From: Oxyruncus cristatus
Taxonomy: Eukaryota; Chordata; Aves; Passeriformes; Cotingidae
Direction: 5' to 3'
Assembly (NCBI GenBank): GCA_013399855.1
Contig: VXAY01005257.1
Coordinates: 114,455-178,454 of the forward strand
Length of the DNA stretch: 64,000 nucleotides
The notes below the pieces were generated by a model. It searched no databases. It was not told the DNA's origin and worked only from the letters and a program-made list of their open reading frames with translations. Made by a program: the position numbers and the translations under genes. This document shows positions 49,101-62,975 of this stretch, piece after piece. The stretch's first letter is position 1. Each line of letters starts with the position of its first letter.

Positions 49101-51208
49101 AGGATGCAGCACTGTACAAAACTAGATCCTCATATCACTGATGACAAAACATCTAAAAAGCTTATTAAATGGAACTAAACCTGAGTGTTTACATTTGAAT
49201 TTACTTGTTTCTATAAACATCTANNNTTGCACTGTGTACTTTAAAAATCCTGTCATAGTTGCATAGTGGGGTCAACTATGTTATCTGAGATCTGAGTTGG
49301 AAGCATCACTAGATAAGCAAACTAACCACGTGCTACAGAATATCAGAATATCTTATTCCCAAAAGAGTTTGTTACAAACATCACAATGTATCAAGTCCTC
49401 TGATCTCTTTCTTCGCACAGTCCAGAGTCCCACATGGTCCAGTCCCCAAATGTTCAGACATGGATTTAAAGAATTTGTTGAAATCTGTTCCTCCATCTTT
49501 TTAATTCAAAGAAATAATAAAGCAATTCAGTCAATGTCTGAGAAATTCGGCCCACAATTACTTTCATGGATTAATACAGGCAGTCTTTACACTGTCCTTT
49601 GAACATACTTACAATGCTATTTATATAATATTACAATCAACACTAGGCTGTTGCTGTGGGGTCTTTTTTAAAGATTTTTGTTTCTCAACAAAAATGTAAA
49701 AATGAATTTGCCTAAACATTTACTTGCCACTCGTAATGCAGGAGTATCTTAGGCTAGTAATGGAATATCAATTATATATACTGACAGACCTTGCATACAA
49801 AAAAAAGTGCACACCTAACCTCTACACGCACCATAAAAATCTGGTTTTAAGTGGGTCAAAGACTAGCTGAGAGAAATGGAAAAAAAAATCTCATCAACTT
49901 CTATGAGTTTTTGAAGCAGTTGAGCAACTCCACAATTCCCATGTGATTTTCTGGAAATACAGTTATTCCAAGTGTCTTTGACAACTAGGAACTTTAAATG
50001 CTATTTCCGCTCTTTGGAAATCCTAAAAGACATTTGTCCTACATCTGTTAAAATACAGAGCTTTAACAACTTACCATAAACATTTACAGATTCCTACTGT
50101 GCTGTTAGCATATTTATCTGAGCTGCATATTAAACAACACAGTATTGAAAATATTTCCTTTCTCAGCAGCAAATTTAACACTCATGAACTGGGAAGCCTC
50201 TATATAACCCAACATAGGAATATCTTAATAAATGTAATAGAATATAAGACAGATATTCAAGCCTGTGACAAACACTCCATCCTCCAATGTTAAATTCTCA
50301 AAAGAAATTACTTCATGAGTAGACTTTTCCTTGCTGAAAGAAAACTAGTATAGACCATAAAGAATCTCTGCGTATTGCATAAAGTCATTCTTACCATGAA
50401 TCTCCTCCCCTAGTATGTGACCCACATACCAACACAGGCAGATTTTTATAGTCCCTGTGCTGGTCAAGCCCTTGCTGAAGTTGTACAGTTCTTCCAAAAC
50501 ATTTTCACTGAGCTACAGACCAACAGCTGGAGTATCTGCACTGGTATGCTGCATTGGAATAACACAGTCAGCTCTAAGACAGTACCAGTTAAATATTAAC
50601 CACAATATTTTTTGAATGAATTACATATTTTGGCAAAAATGGATTTTTACAGTTCACATTAGTGCCTTTAGAAGTAGAAGGGTATCAAATTACACATTAT
50701 ACTAAAGAGCTTCCAGTAAGCATAAGTCATACTGCAAAAAACATCTGTAATAATTATTTGCATGTACAAAAGAGAAGTTGCCAACTGAAGTATTAGATGT
50801 TTGGACGTTTGGCTAAAAAGATTCACTAAAGAGTTTTATAAATGTATATTTTGTACATAAGCTTTCCTGGTGTTCTCATTCACAGTGTAACAAATGTGTT
50901 ACACAATATAAGAAAGTGAAACAAAAAAGAAAGAGTGGACTCCCTAGCCCTGCTCTCCTCTACAGGAAAGCAAGCAAAGGCATAGTGGAAGCTGAGGCCT
51001 GGGTTCCTTTATTCTTTCCACTTTCATTACTCTCCAATGGTTTCATTAGAGAGGGAAAGATATTAACAAGATGAATCAAAGTCACATAGCCATTTTCTCA
51101 GCTGCAGTTCTTGCACACAGCAGCCAAACAATATTGCCCAGTATCTGCTGACAAACACATTGTTTTCTTTCTTAATTTCTCAACTGATAAAGAATTGTCA
51201 TGCTTTAC
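46140..51208 (-). other. TTC33 intron, 5069 bp
   Basis: The donor is GTAAAG and the acceptor TTATAG on the - strand. It is AT-rich, with a three-base N run at 49224-49226. I recognise no repeat or exon inside it. Confidence 0.9.
49224..49226. other. three ambiguous bases (NNN)
   Basis: A tiny run of N inside a TTC33 intron, an assembly or polishing ambiguity with no effect on a gene. Confidence 1.
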
Positions 51209-51290
51209 CTGTGATTTCATCTCATAAAGTGTAGCATCCTCTGGAGTTAACTGAAGTGCTTCATCCCACTTGAGAATAGCCTCTCGGTAC
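51209..51290 (-). CDS. TTC33: tetratricopeptide repeat protein 33, first TPR exon in window (27 residues)
   Basis: After an AACTACAG acceptor the exon starts with the last base of a split codon, expected to encode Arg. It then reads YREAILKWDEALQLTPEDAT and LYEMKSQ, a textbook first TPR helix pair with the WDEAL...P.DA.LY pattern. It ends in phase 0 at a GTAAAG donor. The preceding coding exon, about 75 residues by comparison with human TTC33, is not found in the 12.7 kb to the window edge, so the upstream intron is longer than that and the gene is partial here. Confidence 0.94.
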
Positions 51291-52120
51291 CTGTAGTTAA
51301 AACAACAGTACAGTGTCACTATATTTAAAGGTACTGGATATTTCTATTTATATCCTGACATTGTCCAAAATAAAGTGCCATGGCAGATGATTAGTATTAA
51401 TTATTTTTCTCATTATTTCCCCATAAGACATAGTGAACTGTTTTCAGGAACTAGCTATTTGTTGGTTTTTGACCCATTGTATGCTAAGTACTACTATACA
51501 ACTGGGCCTCAAGTGAATTTACAAATCAACACAGGAAACCTGTGGCAAAGTTCAATGACTTTAAACTAGAAATCTTAAAATAAGTCCAATTCCCCTCATT
51601 ATCAAAATCATCCTTAGCCAGGCATAAAGAAATATATTCTGAACCCAGTATGACTTGATACAGTCACAAGTTAAAACTTTTTTGTAAGATTGTAAAGACA
51701 TCTAAGTAACTACAGTATATAAATATAAAAAGGAAGTTGAAAGCAAACAACTATACTGAAATCACTCAACATTGGGAAAGCATACACTGGCTTCATATGT
51801 TGACTACCAAGTCATGTGTATCTACCAAGAGTAACTGTTTTCATACCTTTGCCGTGTAATTAATATACATACAGGAGATCCTGCACAGTTCCATAACAAA
51901 TGTGGATTTTTAAACAGATTCAGAGAACATGACTCATTAATGTTGATCTGATGCCACCTGAAGAACTGTACTCCTGTAACTGCATCTTGCTGTTCTGTTA
52001 CAATTCTTCAGTATGGTCCAAAACCATAGTATGCGTTTGATCAAGTTTAACCTCATTGTTCAAGACAAAGAGCTAGGTTTTTTTTGGTCAACTCTTCTGT
52101 TTTGTTCTGTTTTCTAGGAT

Positions 52121-52241
52121 AGTCATAGAATCATAGAATCAGACGGGTAGGAAAGGACTTCTGAGATCATCAAGTCCAACCCTTGATCCAACACCACCGC
52201 GGTTACCAGACTATGGCACTAAGTGCCACGTCCAGCCTCAT
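52121..52241 (-). mobile_element. CR1 LINE 3' tail fragment
   Basis: The + strand opens with ATAGAATCATAGAATC, the reverse complement of the CR1 terminal repeat. It continues with the GGACTTCTGAGATCATCAAG and CCAACCCTTGATCCAACACC segments of the CR1 3' UTR and ORF2 end. It is about 120 bp and heavily 5'-truncated, in the same orientation as TTC33. Confidence 0.92.
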
Positions 52242-53646
52242 GAAAACAGTTACTCTTGGTAGATACACATGCTGCAATTTTAATATCGTATAGATAAAAC
52301 CACAGTAATTTTCACATGCACTTCATACGGAAACAGTTCTTATCTTCCCCTACTTCCCCTTTGTCCTTCCCTTTCCTTTCCCCATTTTTCAATCCTCTGG
52401 GTTTTACTACACCTCCAGGTTTTCCAGAGGAGTCACATGAAGACTTTAGAAAGTTCTGAACCAACTGGGAATAGAAAAGTAAGGCTGGAAAAGCTATGCA
52501 ACTGAAGTCAAACTCTCCTTATGATTCAGGTTTTATTAGTTTGGTAAGCATGATATTTGAGTCCTAAGCAAAGGATGTTCCAATAAAGTTTCACATTTCC
52601 CCAAATTTCAGCCACCAGCTGTGCGTTTTGTCATCTCAGCTCGTTCCCCATGGGCAAGTGTGTTCACCCCACAAAAACATCATGAGATTTTCTACATACG
52701 CCAGTAAAAGCTTTAAGCTGTTATTCAGTTGGTAGGGACTACTTTTTAAATAGAAGCTTATAGTTTTGTTCAAGACCTACCACTCACTACCAGATCATGG
52801 TGCGGAAATACCCAGATGGGTGTGAAACAGTCATCTTTTCAGTGCATATATTTCCTTGAGAGGAAAGTCTGATAAAACATGACTGCCCTGTTCCTTTAAA
52901 TATGCAGAAAAAAGCATGTTTCCATTGCTGTTCCAGGAGAAACTAAGGTCCTTACTAAGAGAAACAGAGGCATGTTGCCTGCTCTAGTAACATGAATTTA
53001 CAGAAAAATCGTTTCAGTAAAGATAGTGCATTAATTAAAGAATTTTTTCTACCTCATTCTTCTGAAAGAAAATATTATATACTGTATTAAATATCAAATG
53101 ACTGAAAAAGTCTCCTGGGGATATAAGGTACAGTTATAAAGTCAGTGTTCCAATAAATGTTTTAAGAAAACCATAAACCTTAGCTGAAATAAAAAGTGAG
53201 GTAACTCAGGAGTAGTGTTGTAAAACAAATAATTAAAACAATAGATCCTTGTATGTTTCTCAGTATCTTTTTTTGAGCTAAACCGTACAGGACCGTTAAC
53301 ACTACAAGAAGGGAACTAGTTTTCAAAAGACAACTTCAACATAAATATAACATCTGCTTTGGATTTAATCAACACATATTTAATGGGCATTCCATTTGCT
53401 ATTCCCATTTCTTTTCTTAGAAATTAAACAAACTCACATTCAGTAGTATGTGACTACTATGTGACTAGCAGGTCACAAGCATCAGCTGAGCTACAAAAAC
53501 CGCCATGTCATGGCTGGAAAAATTGAAGTAGTGAATTTTAGCTTAATGCTGCTCCACCAAGGTGTGCCAGAATTTCTTCCCATACATCTGATATGGAGAG
53601 TGAGCACACATGTTTTGAACACACGCTCTGGCACTGCTGATGCACA

Positions 53647-54862
53647 GCATCACAAAATATGCTGAGTTGAAAGGGACCCATAAGGATCATCAAGTCCAAC
53701 TCTTAACCCTGCACAGAACCATCCCCAGGAGTCATATCATGTGCCTGAGAGCATAATCCAAATGCTTCTTGAACTCTGTCAGCCTTGGCGCTGTGACCAC
53801 TTCCCTGGGGAGCCTGCTCCAGTGTTCAACCACCCTGTGGATAAAGAACCTTTTTCTAATATCCAACCTAAACTGCCCCTGACACAACTTCAGGCCATTG
53901 CCTCTGGTCCTCACACTGGTCACCACAGTGAAGAGATCAGCACCGGTCCCTCCTCCTCACAAGAAAGTTGAAGGCTGCAATGGGGTCTCCCCTCAGTATC
54001 CTCCAGGCTGCACAGACCAAGTGTCCTCAGCCACTCCTCACATGGCTTCCCCTCAAGGCCCTTCACCATCTTTGTTGCCTTCCTTTGGACATACTCTAAT
54101 TGCTTAATATCTTTCTTATATTGCAGTGCCCCAAACTGCACAAAATATCAAAGGTGAGGCTGCCCCAGTGCAGAGCAGAGCAGGACAATCCCCTCCCTTG
54201 ACCAGCTGGCGATGCTTTGCCTGATGCCCCCCAGGACACGGTTGGCCCTCCTGGCTTCCAGGGCACTGCTGACTCAGATTCAACTTAACATTGACCAGGA
54301 CCCCCAGGTCCCTTTCTGTGGTGCTGCTTTCCAGCATCTTGCTCCCCAGTCTATACGTAAACCCAGGGTTGCCCCATCCCAGGTGCATAATCCACAACCT
54401 GGCTTTTCATATCGTTGGTGATTGCCCAGTCCCCTAATTTGTTGAGGTCTCTCTGCAGACAGCCTCCCAGCCTTCGAGGGAGTCAACAGCTCCTCCCACT
54501 TTCTTATTGCCTGCAAATATACTTAGTATCGCTTTTAGTCCTCTGTCCAAGACAATTTAGGAAGACGTTGAAGAGCACAGGGCTTAAAATGGAGCCCTGT
54601 AGAACCCCACTGGTCGCAGGTCAATAGTCTGATGTCCCCCCTGCTCACTACAAACCTCTTCTGCCTGACCCATGAGCCAGTTGTGCACCCACTGCACGAT
54701 GTGTTTATCCAGCTGTGTTCTGGACAGTTTGTCCAGAAGGATCTTGTGACAGACAGTATCAAAAGCTTTACTGAAATCCAGAAAGATTACATCCACTGGC
54801 TTTCTTTGATCAGCTAGGTGGATTACCTTGTTATAAAAGGCAATCAGATTTGACAAGCAATA
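53647..54862 (-). mobile_element. CR1 LINE, about 1.2 kb, 5'-truncated with decayed ORF2
   Basis: Read on the - strand from 54862, the copy starts inside the reverse transcriptase. A frame at about 54856-54584 contains VIFLDFSKAFDTVCHKILLD, a conserved RT segment, followed by KLSRTQLDKHIVQWV. Further pieces in other frames continue the protein (about 54397-54116 and 54141-53920), ending with the C-terminal [19 protein letters not shown] piece at 53926-53732. The frame changes and stops show that it is dead. The 3' end lies at about 53647, with a poorly kept terminal repeat. Confidence 0.93.
53732..54856 (-). pseudogene. CR1 ORF2 reverse transcriptase remnant
   Basis: This is the coding remnant within the CR1 copy. 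Only the part from the middle of the RT domain to the C-terminus remains. The endonuclease and the first RT motifs are missing through 5' truncation, and the rest is split over at least three frames. No active enzyme can be made from it. Confidence 0.85.
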
Positions 54863-55114
54863 ACACGCATTTGAATCTTCGGTCCCTTCAGAAAAAGGGA
54901 TATGAAACCTAGCACTTCCAAAACAAACATAACTTGTCTCAAAAATAACATCTCAAAAACAAGAACGAGACTCAAAAAACCACTATGCGTCCACTGGTGA
55001 TCTATGATGCTATAAGCCTTCTTCAGAAATCTCTGGTATTTACTCAAGTGGAGATTAATCCCAAATATCAGTTAGCTTGGGATTAATTAACCAGTTGACT
55101 GTGAGCCTACTGAC

Positions 55115-55665
55115 TATATAGCAGCTTTACAGATAAAAGACTTGGGGGACAAGAAGCTGGATGTGAGCCAGCGATGTATCCTTGTGCCAAAGCAGCCCAA
55201 CCACATCCTGGGCTGTCTTAACATCATCAGCGCACAGAGAGATGATGTACCTTAACTCTGGTGAGACCATAGGTGGTGTGCTGGTCCAATTCTGAGCTGC
55301 CCAGAGTTACAGGGACATGGACATATCTGGATGAGTCCAGCAATGGGCCACAAAGATGATTCAGGTTTTGGTGCACTGTCATATAAGGAGAGGCTAAGAG
55401 AAATAGGACTATGCAACCTGAAGAAGGGAAGGTTCAAGAGGAATTTTACCAAGGTGCAAAATTACCTGTTTGGAAGTGGGGCGGGAGTAAAGAAGATGAA
55501 AACAGACTCTCCTCAGTCATGCTCAGTGACAGGACAAGAAGCAACAGGTACAAACTGAAGCACAGAAAATTGTGTTTAAACATATCTCCATCACTGGAGA
55601 TATCCAAAATGCAAGTCAACAGTGTCCTGGGCAACTACTGTAGGTGACTTTGCTTTGAGCAGGAG
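55115..55665 (+). mobile_element. CR1 LINE fragment, opposite orientation
   Basis: The + strand shows the CR1 ORF2 end region: GACAAGAAGCTGGATGTGAG, then CTCTGGTGAGACCATAGGTG, then AAGGAGAGGCTAAGAGAAAT, then the GACAGGACAAGAAGCAACAG segment and a GGCAACTACTGTAGGTGACT end piece. It is diverged, with stops, and lacks the terminal repeat. Its 5' end faces the 5' end of the 53647-54862 copy, about 250 bases away. Confidence 0.85.
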
Positions 55666-58600
55666 CTGAAGTAGAAAATCTCTAAATGTTCATTAGGATT
55701 ATATGATACTAAGATATTGGCAACGTCAGTGTTACGTGATTTAAGATATGATTTTCTCTTGGCTAAATGAAAACAAACTTTAAGCAAAATATAATCTTAC
55801 AATAAATAGACCCATTAATGTTTAGATCTCTGGGATTACTACACAAATTTATCTAATATAATAGTAAAGAAGTCACAGAATGTTAGCCATGGACATATCC
55901 TAACTTTACAGATTACGAAATTAGTATTTCCAGAAATATTAAAACTATTATCTGTACTTACATTGTAACTAAGTACCTAAACAGTAACATAAAGCATTTT
56001 TTAAGAAAAATTATCATATTTTGAAAGGATTACTATGTGAGTAGTATTACTATTTATGTGAGTATACAGATACAGTACATTTAATTTTATCTACACACAG
56101 TGATTTCACTAAAGTAGTATATCGCACTACAGAAAAAAATTATACAGTTTTAACCAGAATTTAATTAGCATTTTCTCTTCTTTATTGCAAAGCCACAAAA
56201 ATGAATAAATTATTGACAAATGGATACATCTGGAACAGCTTCAGCGCAGAGGACTTGATGGATCTTGACAATTTTTATTTAACAGCATAAGAAATCCCAT
56301 AGCTCCCCTAACGTACTAAAACTGCTCCCTTCAGACGTGCTGTTGACCATCTGGGAGCTATAGGAACTTGGTACATTTTTCTACAGCTTGCTAAACTTTT
56401 GAAACAAACATCTCATGCTTACACTTCGCTTTTTCAACACCATTTCTTGGAAAACAGAACTCTTAAACAAAATAATTTCTGAAATTCTCATTTCCAAAGA
56501 AAAAATATTTAATTTGAGGCTCCTTGGTAAAGAAAAAAAAAACACTCAAGTTACACAGAGATCAGTTTTTGAATCATATATACATAATGCTAGAAAGCAT
56601 CACTGCGAGTCAGGCAGGATTTAGAGCCCTATAGTTTTATTCTAACAGGCTTCCCACAGCTGAGTCTTCAGGAACAGTGAGACAGGACATGATCAGAGTG
56701 ACACTGAAAATATTAGCAGATACACTGAAAAAGAGGAGATGGTATCAAATTCAGACAAAAATGAGACGTATCTGCAGGAGAGAGGGAGAGTACAGGAGCA
56801 CAGTGTCAGGAGAAGGCATGAGTAAATGTAACTCCTGGGATTTCTTCAAGACTTGGACAGACACTCCTTCAATCAGATGTTATAGGAGAATGAGGAAAAA
56901 CATGGTTAGACAGAGCTAAGAAAGGGAAAGTAAATTTTAAAAAGAATATGCCTAATTGTCAAACACTTGTATCATAGAGGATGAATATGAATGATCTGTG
57001 GCCACCAGCAACACCAGCTAGAACAATTTCAACCTAGTGTAGAGTCAAATTCAGACTTCATTGGAAGACAGAGAAAAAGAGCACCAGGCAGTAATTATAC
57101 AGAGGACATAAAAAGAGAAATGAAAATTAAAGCAGAAGTTGATTACAGGAACAAACTTCCCTTTTTAAGCTGGGACATGATGCAGGGCCAGACCATGGGA
57201 GAAAAGATTCAAAAAACAGGTGAATGAGGAAACTAAAAAGAATAAAGAGCATGAACATAACACGGCTTTTTTCTGTTTAACAACTTCAGACTTCTCTAAG
57301 CCAGTGTGGTTTTCAAAGTAAAATACTTCTGCTGTGGGTGGGGAGGGAGATGTACAGAACTTTGTAGAAGCACCTAGAGAAGAATGGTGCAGAAAAAGAC
57401 AAAAGGAAGTTGTTTGTTTAAATATGCAGAGAAAATTCTTGTCCCAGTTAGCGCCATACAGCACATTTAACCTCACTGGTAACAGTCGTAAAACTGGTAC
57501 ATCTTACTGTTGTGCTTCATGTTTTTAAAATGTTCTTCTGAAGTCTCAGCAACTTTCCAACTTTTTGTCAGACAATTCTGATGTTACTGATGAATCATCA
57601 TTACTTGCAGCTCAAAGCATAGCTGTTTTGTGGTCATTTCTGATTACGCATGGAGAAAACAACTGCTTAACTATCTACTGAAACTTCCAATAAAATGTTT
57701 TAATTTAACTGGCTCATTTAGGTGCGGGCATATTAACCTCCACAGGGAGAGAGCTACATGGCAATTCTTCAATGGCACCTGACCATAAATAATGTCTTAC
57801 GCCACAGTAAAGGAGAGATAAACACAAACAAACTCACTGCAACTACCCTTCAAGTAGGTAAACTATCCTGAATTGACAATGGAGCAAAACAGCATGCATG
57901 TAGCTGATGTGCATAATTTCAAAGCTTAGGTATTCAGAGTTACTATTCTTGCACATACCAGACCTCTCATAACCAGATCATTGACACCTGGACACTAGTA
58001 GTGAACAGAGTGAAAATAAGTCTGGTTTGTATAGATGAATCTTCACCTATGCAGCAAATACAAAGTACTGTTACATGTAAGTCAGCTAATACCACAAAAT
58101 TAAATAACTACACAAATATTTCAAAGAGACTTATCTCTCTTAAAAACTTCCACTGAAGGTGGGAAATACCATTTCATCATATGCCAAAAGCAATCCCCAC
58201 CTGTCATCACTCCGAACTACAAGATCAAGTTCTTAACCTAAGTTCCATTCACCAGTTTCCTAATTTTTAGTCCAGCTGCACATGTAAATATGGCTACTTT
58301 TTATCACTGCATCTATTAAGAAAGTGAAGTTTTGAAACTACTTTGGTCAAAGAAAAAAGTATGAAACACTGCAAAAAGATAAACGAGCTCATACCAAAAA
58401 GCAGATACACAAAAGCAAAAGCCACAGAACCAGGATTCTGATACCGTCTCTAACAGATATCCTCTCTCACACGGGAACAACACTTAATTTCCCCACATAC
58501 AATATGAAAAAGTAGTCTCAAAAAAAAATTCATTCACTACTATGTCACAACTATCTTTTTGAGACCCAGGAACGGAATATACTGCAGTAAATAATTTTAG

Positions 58601-61600
58601 AAACAAATGACACAGGAAATGGAGAGTGAGCAGTGCCACCCCTGACAGTCTGCCATAATATGTCTTTTACAAACACATTTTATACTGAACTGTGAGCTGA
58701 GGGCTCTGCTGCCTTTGACTTATTCTATCCTATTCTTTACAGCCTGGTCAATCACTGATTCATGGTCCACCTCACTCAGATATCTGCACTCATCTGTAAG
58801 GAGACAAGAAAATGTGCAAGACAAAGGCAACATATCCAGGTGCTAATCCAATCTCTTGGAGCTAACTGAAGACCACTTTTGTTCCTGTGCCCTGTACACT
58901 GGGCCATCAGTGTGTGCAATTTCAGGGCTTTCTCCTCAAAGGGGGCTTTGTAAAGCACGTATGTATGTGCCTATGCTTGAGTTGATTCTTAAATGTGACA
59001 CCATTACTTCAGCTCTGACTGAAGAGAATTATATAACTGGTTAACAAGCAAGATCAAAGCATGTATTTTTCTTTTTTAAAAAACTTTATATTCAGGGAAA
59101 AAAGTAAGTAAGTTACAAATTGCTAAACAAAGCCTTGGTTAAACATACCAATAACATGCAAAATTCTAGAAAACGGATGTTCTGCAGCTTTGTTTTTGGC
59201 CCTGCTGCAGAATCTCACTGGACTTGGCACTGCTACTTCATATTTTCCTGTCAAAATATGGATTTAATATAAAACTTAAATAACACAGAGCAATCCACTT
59301 ACCTGCAGTAACATTACATCACGATGACTGTCAGAAATTCTAAGTACACTGCTAATCATTTGTAGCAGTAATGAAAACTCGGTAGTACCATTTTTAATTG
59401 AGAATGGCTCCAGTTCTCTCTACAAGTTGTTAATGAGAATGTTATTCAGAGTGGAGGAAAAGAACTGGAAGAAATTATGCTTTTTTCAATCAAGTGGTGG
59501 TTTTGCAGGTTTAGTTTTGTCATGAAAACCACAGGACACTACTGTCACTGAGAGCATACCTAATTAACTAGAGATATATTAACGGATAGACTGTGGTGAG
59601 AAGTATTTAGATTTTTACCATGTAAAAATTAAAAACTACAGTATGGACAATCATTTGACCTTAACAGAGAGATAAAAGAAATAACCTATTCCTGTCTGTA
59701 TTCTCTTAACACCAACCTGTCAGGTAATTACAAAGCAGAACACAGAGATATGTAAAAATGTGTAAAAGGTGCAAAATGTGTACAAACGTCTACAAATGCA
59801 CAATCTTACTCAGCAGAGTACAATATTTGAGAACTTCTTTACAAATGAGCTAACCTTTTATCTGTATTTCTCCAATATCTATAGCTGCAAGTTATTTAAC
59901 ATACCTGTTTTTCTTAAACACATAGTAGAACAGTAATTTTGCTATTTAAAAAGGCAGTGCTAAAAACAGACTTGTTGATACAGAGGAAATAACAGCTGTA
60001 TTCACGTACTGTCATACTAGAGTGCTTCAAACAGAAATTGTCAAGACATTCCACACCACTGAGAAATATTCTCACAAAAAAGAATGTTTAGTGTGCTGTA
60101 TAACTGGTGTTCACTTAAGAATATTAAAAAAAACCCAAATACTAATTACATTCATATAATTAAAAAAAAATCCAGTTTCAAATGCTTTTATGTTCACCAT
60201 TAATATCGTATTAGACCACAACTGTTAAAAGAGATGACACATAAGAATCCCTCTACCAGGCTCCAGAAGTTGCTTTCCAACCATGTATAAACATGTGGGG
60301 TACTTCGTTAAATACCAGACTTGTAGTTTAACAAAACATAATTAAAATCGGGTATTGATTGTCATTTTAGAGGTGAGAGCTCTGTAGGAAGCCAAAATAA
60401 ACACTGTCAAATAGGACCAGCATGGAAATTCACATTAAGAAGAGGAATACAAGTTTTAGTGCCATTTCATCATTTAAGTAATAAGAACAGAGTATCATAA
60501 CCTTACAAGGTTCAAAAGAGAATTGTTTCAGTAAAATCAATTCACTATTTTACTATCCTAAACAAAAGCTTCAAATTAACATAAATCAAGTATCAGACAT
60601 TGCGATAGCTATAACACTTAAAGTATTCAAAGAGAAGTCATGCATTTTTATTGCTGAAATGAAGTTTTAAATACAAAGCTTTTGTTCCTCAAAATAGTTT
60701 CAACAGCAGTTCCTCTGAAAGCAGCAAGAAGGAAAATGTAGAAGAAAAACTGTTTGAAGCAATATTCTCTTCTTGAGAATTATTGGTTCAGACACCCTTT
60801 AGACACAGTAATAGAGTGATGGGTATTATCTGTTTTGTTCTTAGCTGAGTAGGCATTTATTCCTTTTAACCTTTTAATTATTTGTCCACAGATAGTTGAA
60901 AGCTCTATGTCTCTCACCTCATGTTATGATCCTGGTGGTTCTCAGAAATCAGACATGGAAATTAATGCATGAAATCAACGGCTGTCAATAGTATAAAAAA
61001 AAAAATTCTCGTATTTAGATACCAGCATTCCTCTATCTTTCTCAAAATTACTGATTGCCAAAACATGGTGCTCAGGGGTAGGGCGTTAACACGACAAAAC
61101 ATCTGGGGAGGGATGATACACAAAAAGCACTAGTTTGCTCACGTTCTATTCTGATCAGTTCCATTTCATCCAGTTGACACGCTCTTGTTATCTGTATTAA
61201 ATAATGTAATTTCCCTTCATTTTCTTTCCCTCTATTACTTCTGGCCTCTTTACAATGTTTGTTGATGTCAACATCATAGAATAATAATGACAAAAGTTAC
61301 AGACAAAAACAGAGAGAAAGACATAAAGATAGGGGAAACATGTACTTTCTCTATGGTATTTTGATACTTAAAAGGCTATTTTATTTTATTTTTCATGGAA
61401 GTTCCAATAAGTTAAGTAGGTTAAGTTTTACCCTATAAACCTTCCACAGAGCTGAAGCTATTAGAAGGCATTGATGTCAAAAGACTATAAAGTATTAACG
61501 CAAATACTAGTGAGCAAAAGCCAAGAAGTCTCCTGAAATAAGTGAAATATAGATGTGCAATAAACAGAACATCTATCTACGAGGACATAATACACACATG

Positions 61601-62879
61601 ACTGTACAGAGACTGGATATCACCGTCTGAGGAACTAAGGAAACTTAACATACTTCTAAATCTCAAGATAATAATGCAACTCATAATAATGCAACCTGCC
61701 AAATAAAGTGGCAAGAACGGTGGTAACTCTCACTACCAGTACTACATCGAGTGGTGAGATTCAGCTTCACTAGACATAAATGTTCCATGAAGGGTCAGAA
61801 GAGGCACGTTTGTGCTCCAATTACCATGACAGAGCTAGTTAGTTACTTACTATGCTGGGTTTTTTACCGATATACAACCTTGCAGGAATCAATAGATTCA
61901 GACTGATGTTTTTTGTTGGCAGAGTTATTTTGCAGACATATAGCAATGCCTGTCAAAAGAGAGTTAACAGCAAGAACTGTCTCAACTATTCATTTTTTTC
62001 CCTTATCACAGAATGAGATGCAAAATAAAACATTACAGATTCAACAGAATATTAAGACATCAGATGTTTTTATCTGCATTAACTACTAGACAGGAATACT
62101 TAAGCCATTTGTCCACAGTATCCCATGCTCCTGAATCCTAACTTCTAAAACTAATACTTTCTCCTATGCTCTACCTAGCAGAAAGTGTCTACAAAGAATA
62201 TTTTGAGTTCTGGAAGGTTGCTCCAATAAACTCCCCATATATTTACAACACAGTTTCAGAAAAGCAAACAGGGCAAGAGACTCGAGTTTGTTGTGATAAT
62301 GAACAAAGCTGTAAAGCATCTGTAAACTGGGAGATCTTTTCATCTGGATAAAAAAACTAAAAAAGGAGACAAAGCTGGGTAGCTTTAGTATTGCATTCTG
62401 GAGAAAGGATTCTTGCCTCAGTTATAAAAATATGCCCTTCAACATATATTCTTTCCTACCTCCTCTCTTTAAAAATGAAGTTGATCATACCGATAAGATA
62501 AACACGATTAAGTCTGACTTAAAAAAAGCCTTGTCTCTCTACAATTCCTTTTCCTGGATTTGACGAAAGCTACCATCTACAAACTCTAACAGCACCAAAG
62601 AATTTTCTTTAGACCAAGAAATATACTCACCTTGGTAGGTGAGTTTTTCCAGTTTTGCTCAATATTTAAGATTTTGCTCTCTCAACCTCAATTTATTATC
62701 AGAATATGATGATCAAAACCCAGTAACTTTGACAACCTCACAATCAGTTAAACTATATTAAAAAACCAATAAATTACACAGAAAAAGAGAGCCAGGTTAA
62801 AGATTTTTTGTTAAAAAAGGCTCAGGATCATTACTTATACAAATAATTTGCAGAACGCTTCCTTAGGTTTTATTACAGT

Positions 62880-62975
62880 GATTTATTCAGTAAATTAATT
62901 AGAATATTTTAATATTTATAATTCTAATGTTATAATAATTATTAAATAATTATATTAATGATATAAATTTCTTTC
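62880..62975. repeat. AT-rich low-complexity tract
   Basis: The stretch is almost entirely A and T, with repeated TTAATA and TAATTAT motifs. It is simple sequence inside the TTC33 intron. Confidence 0.8.

Noticed and set aside
54584..54856. Possible functional reverse transcriptase
   Set aside because: Only one RT segment survives, in a 5'-truncated CR1 copy with frameshifts. It is a dead fragment.
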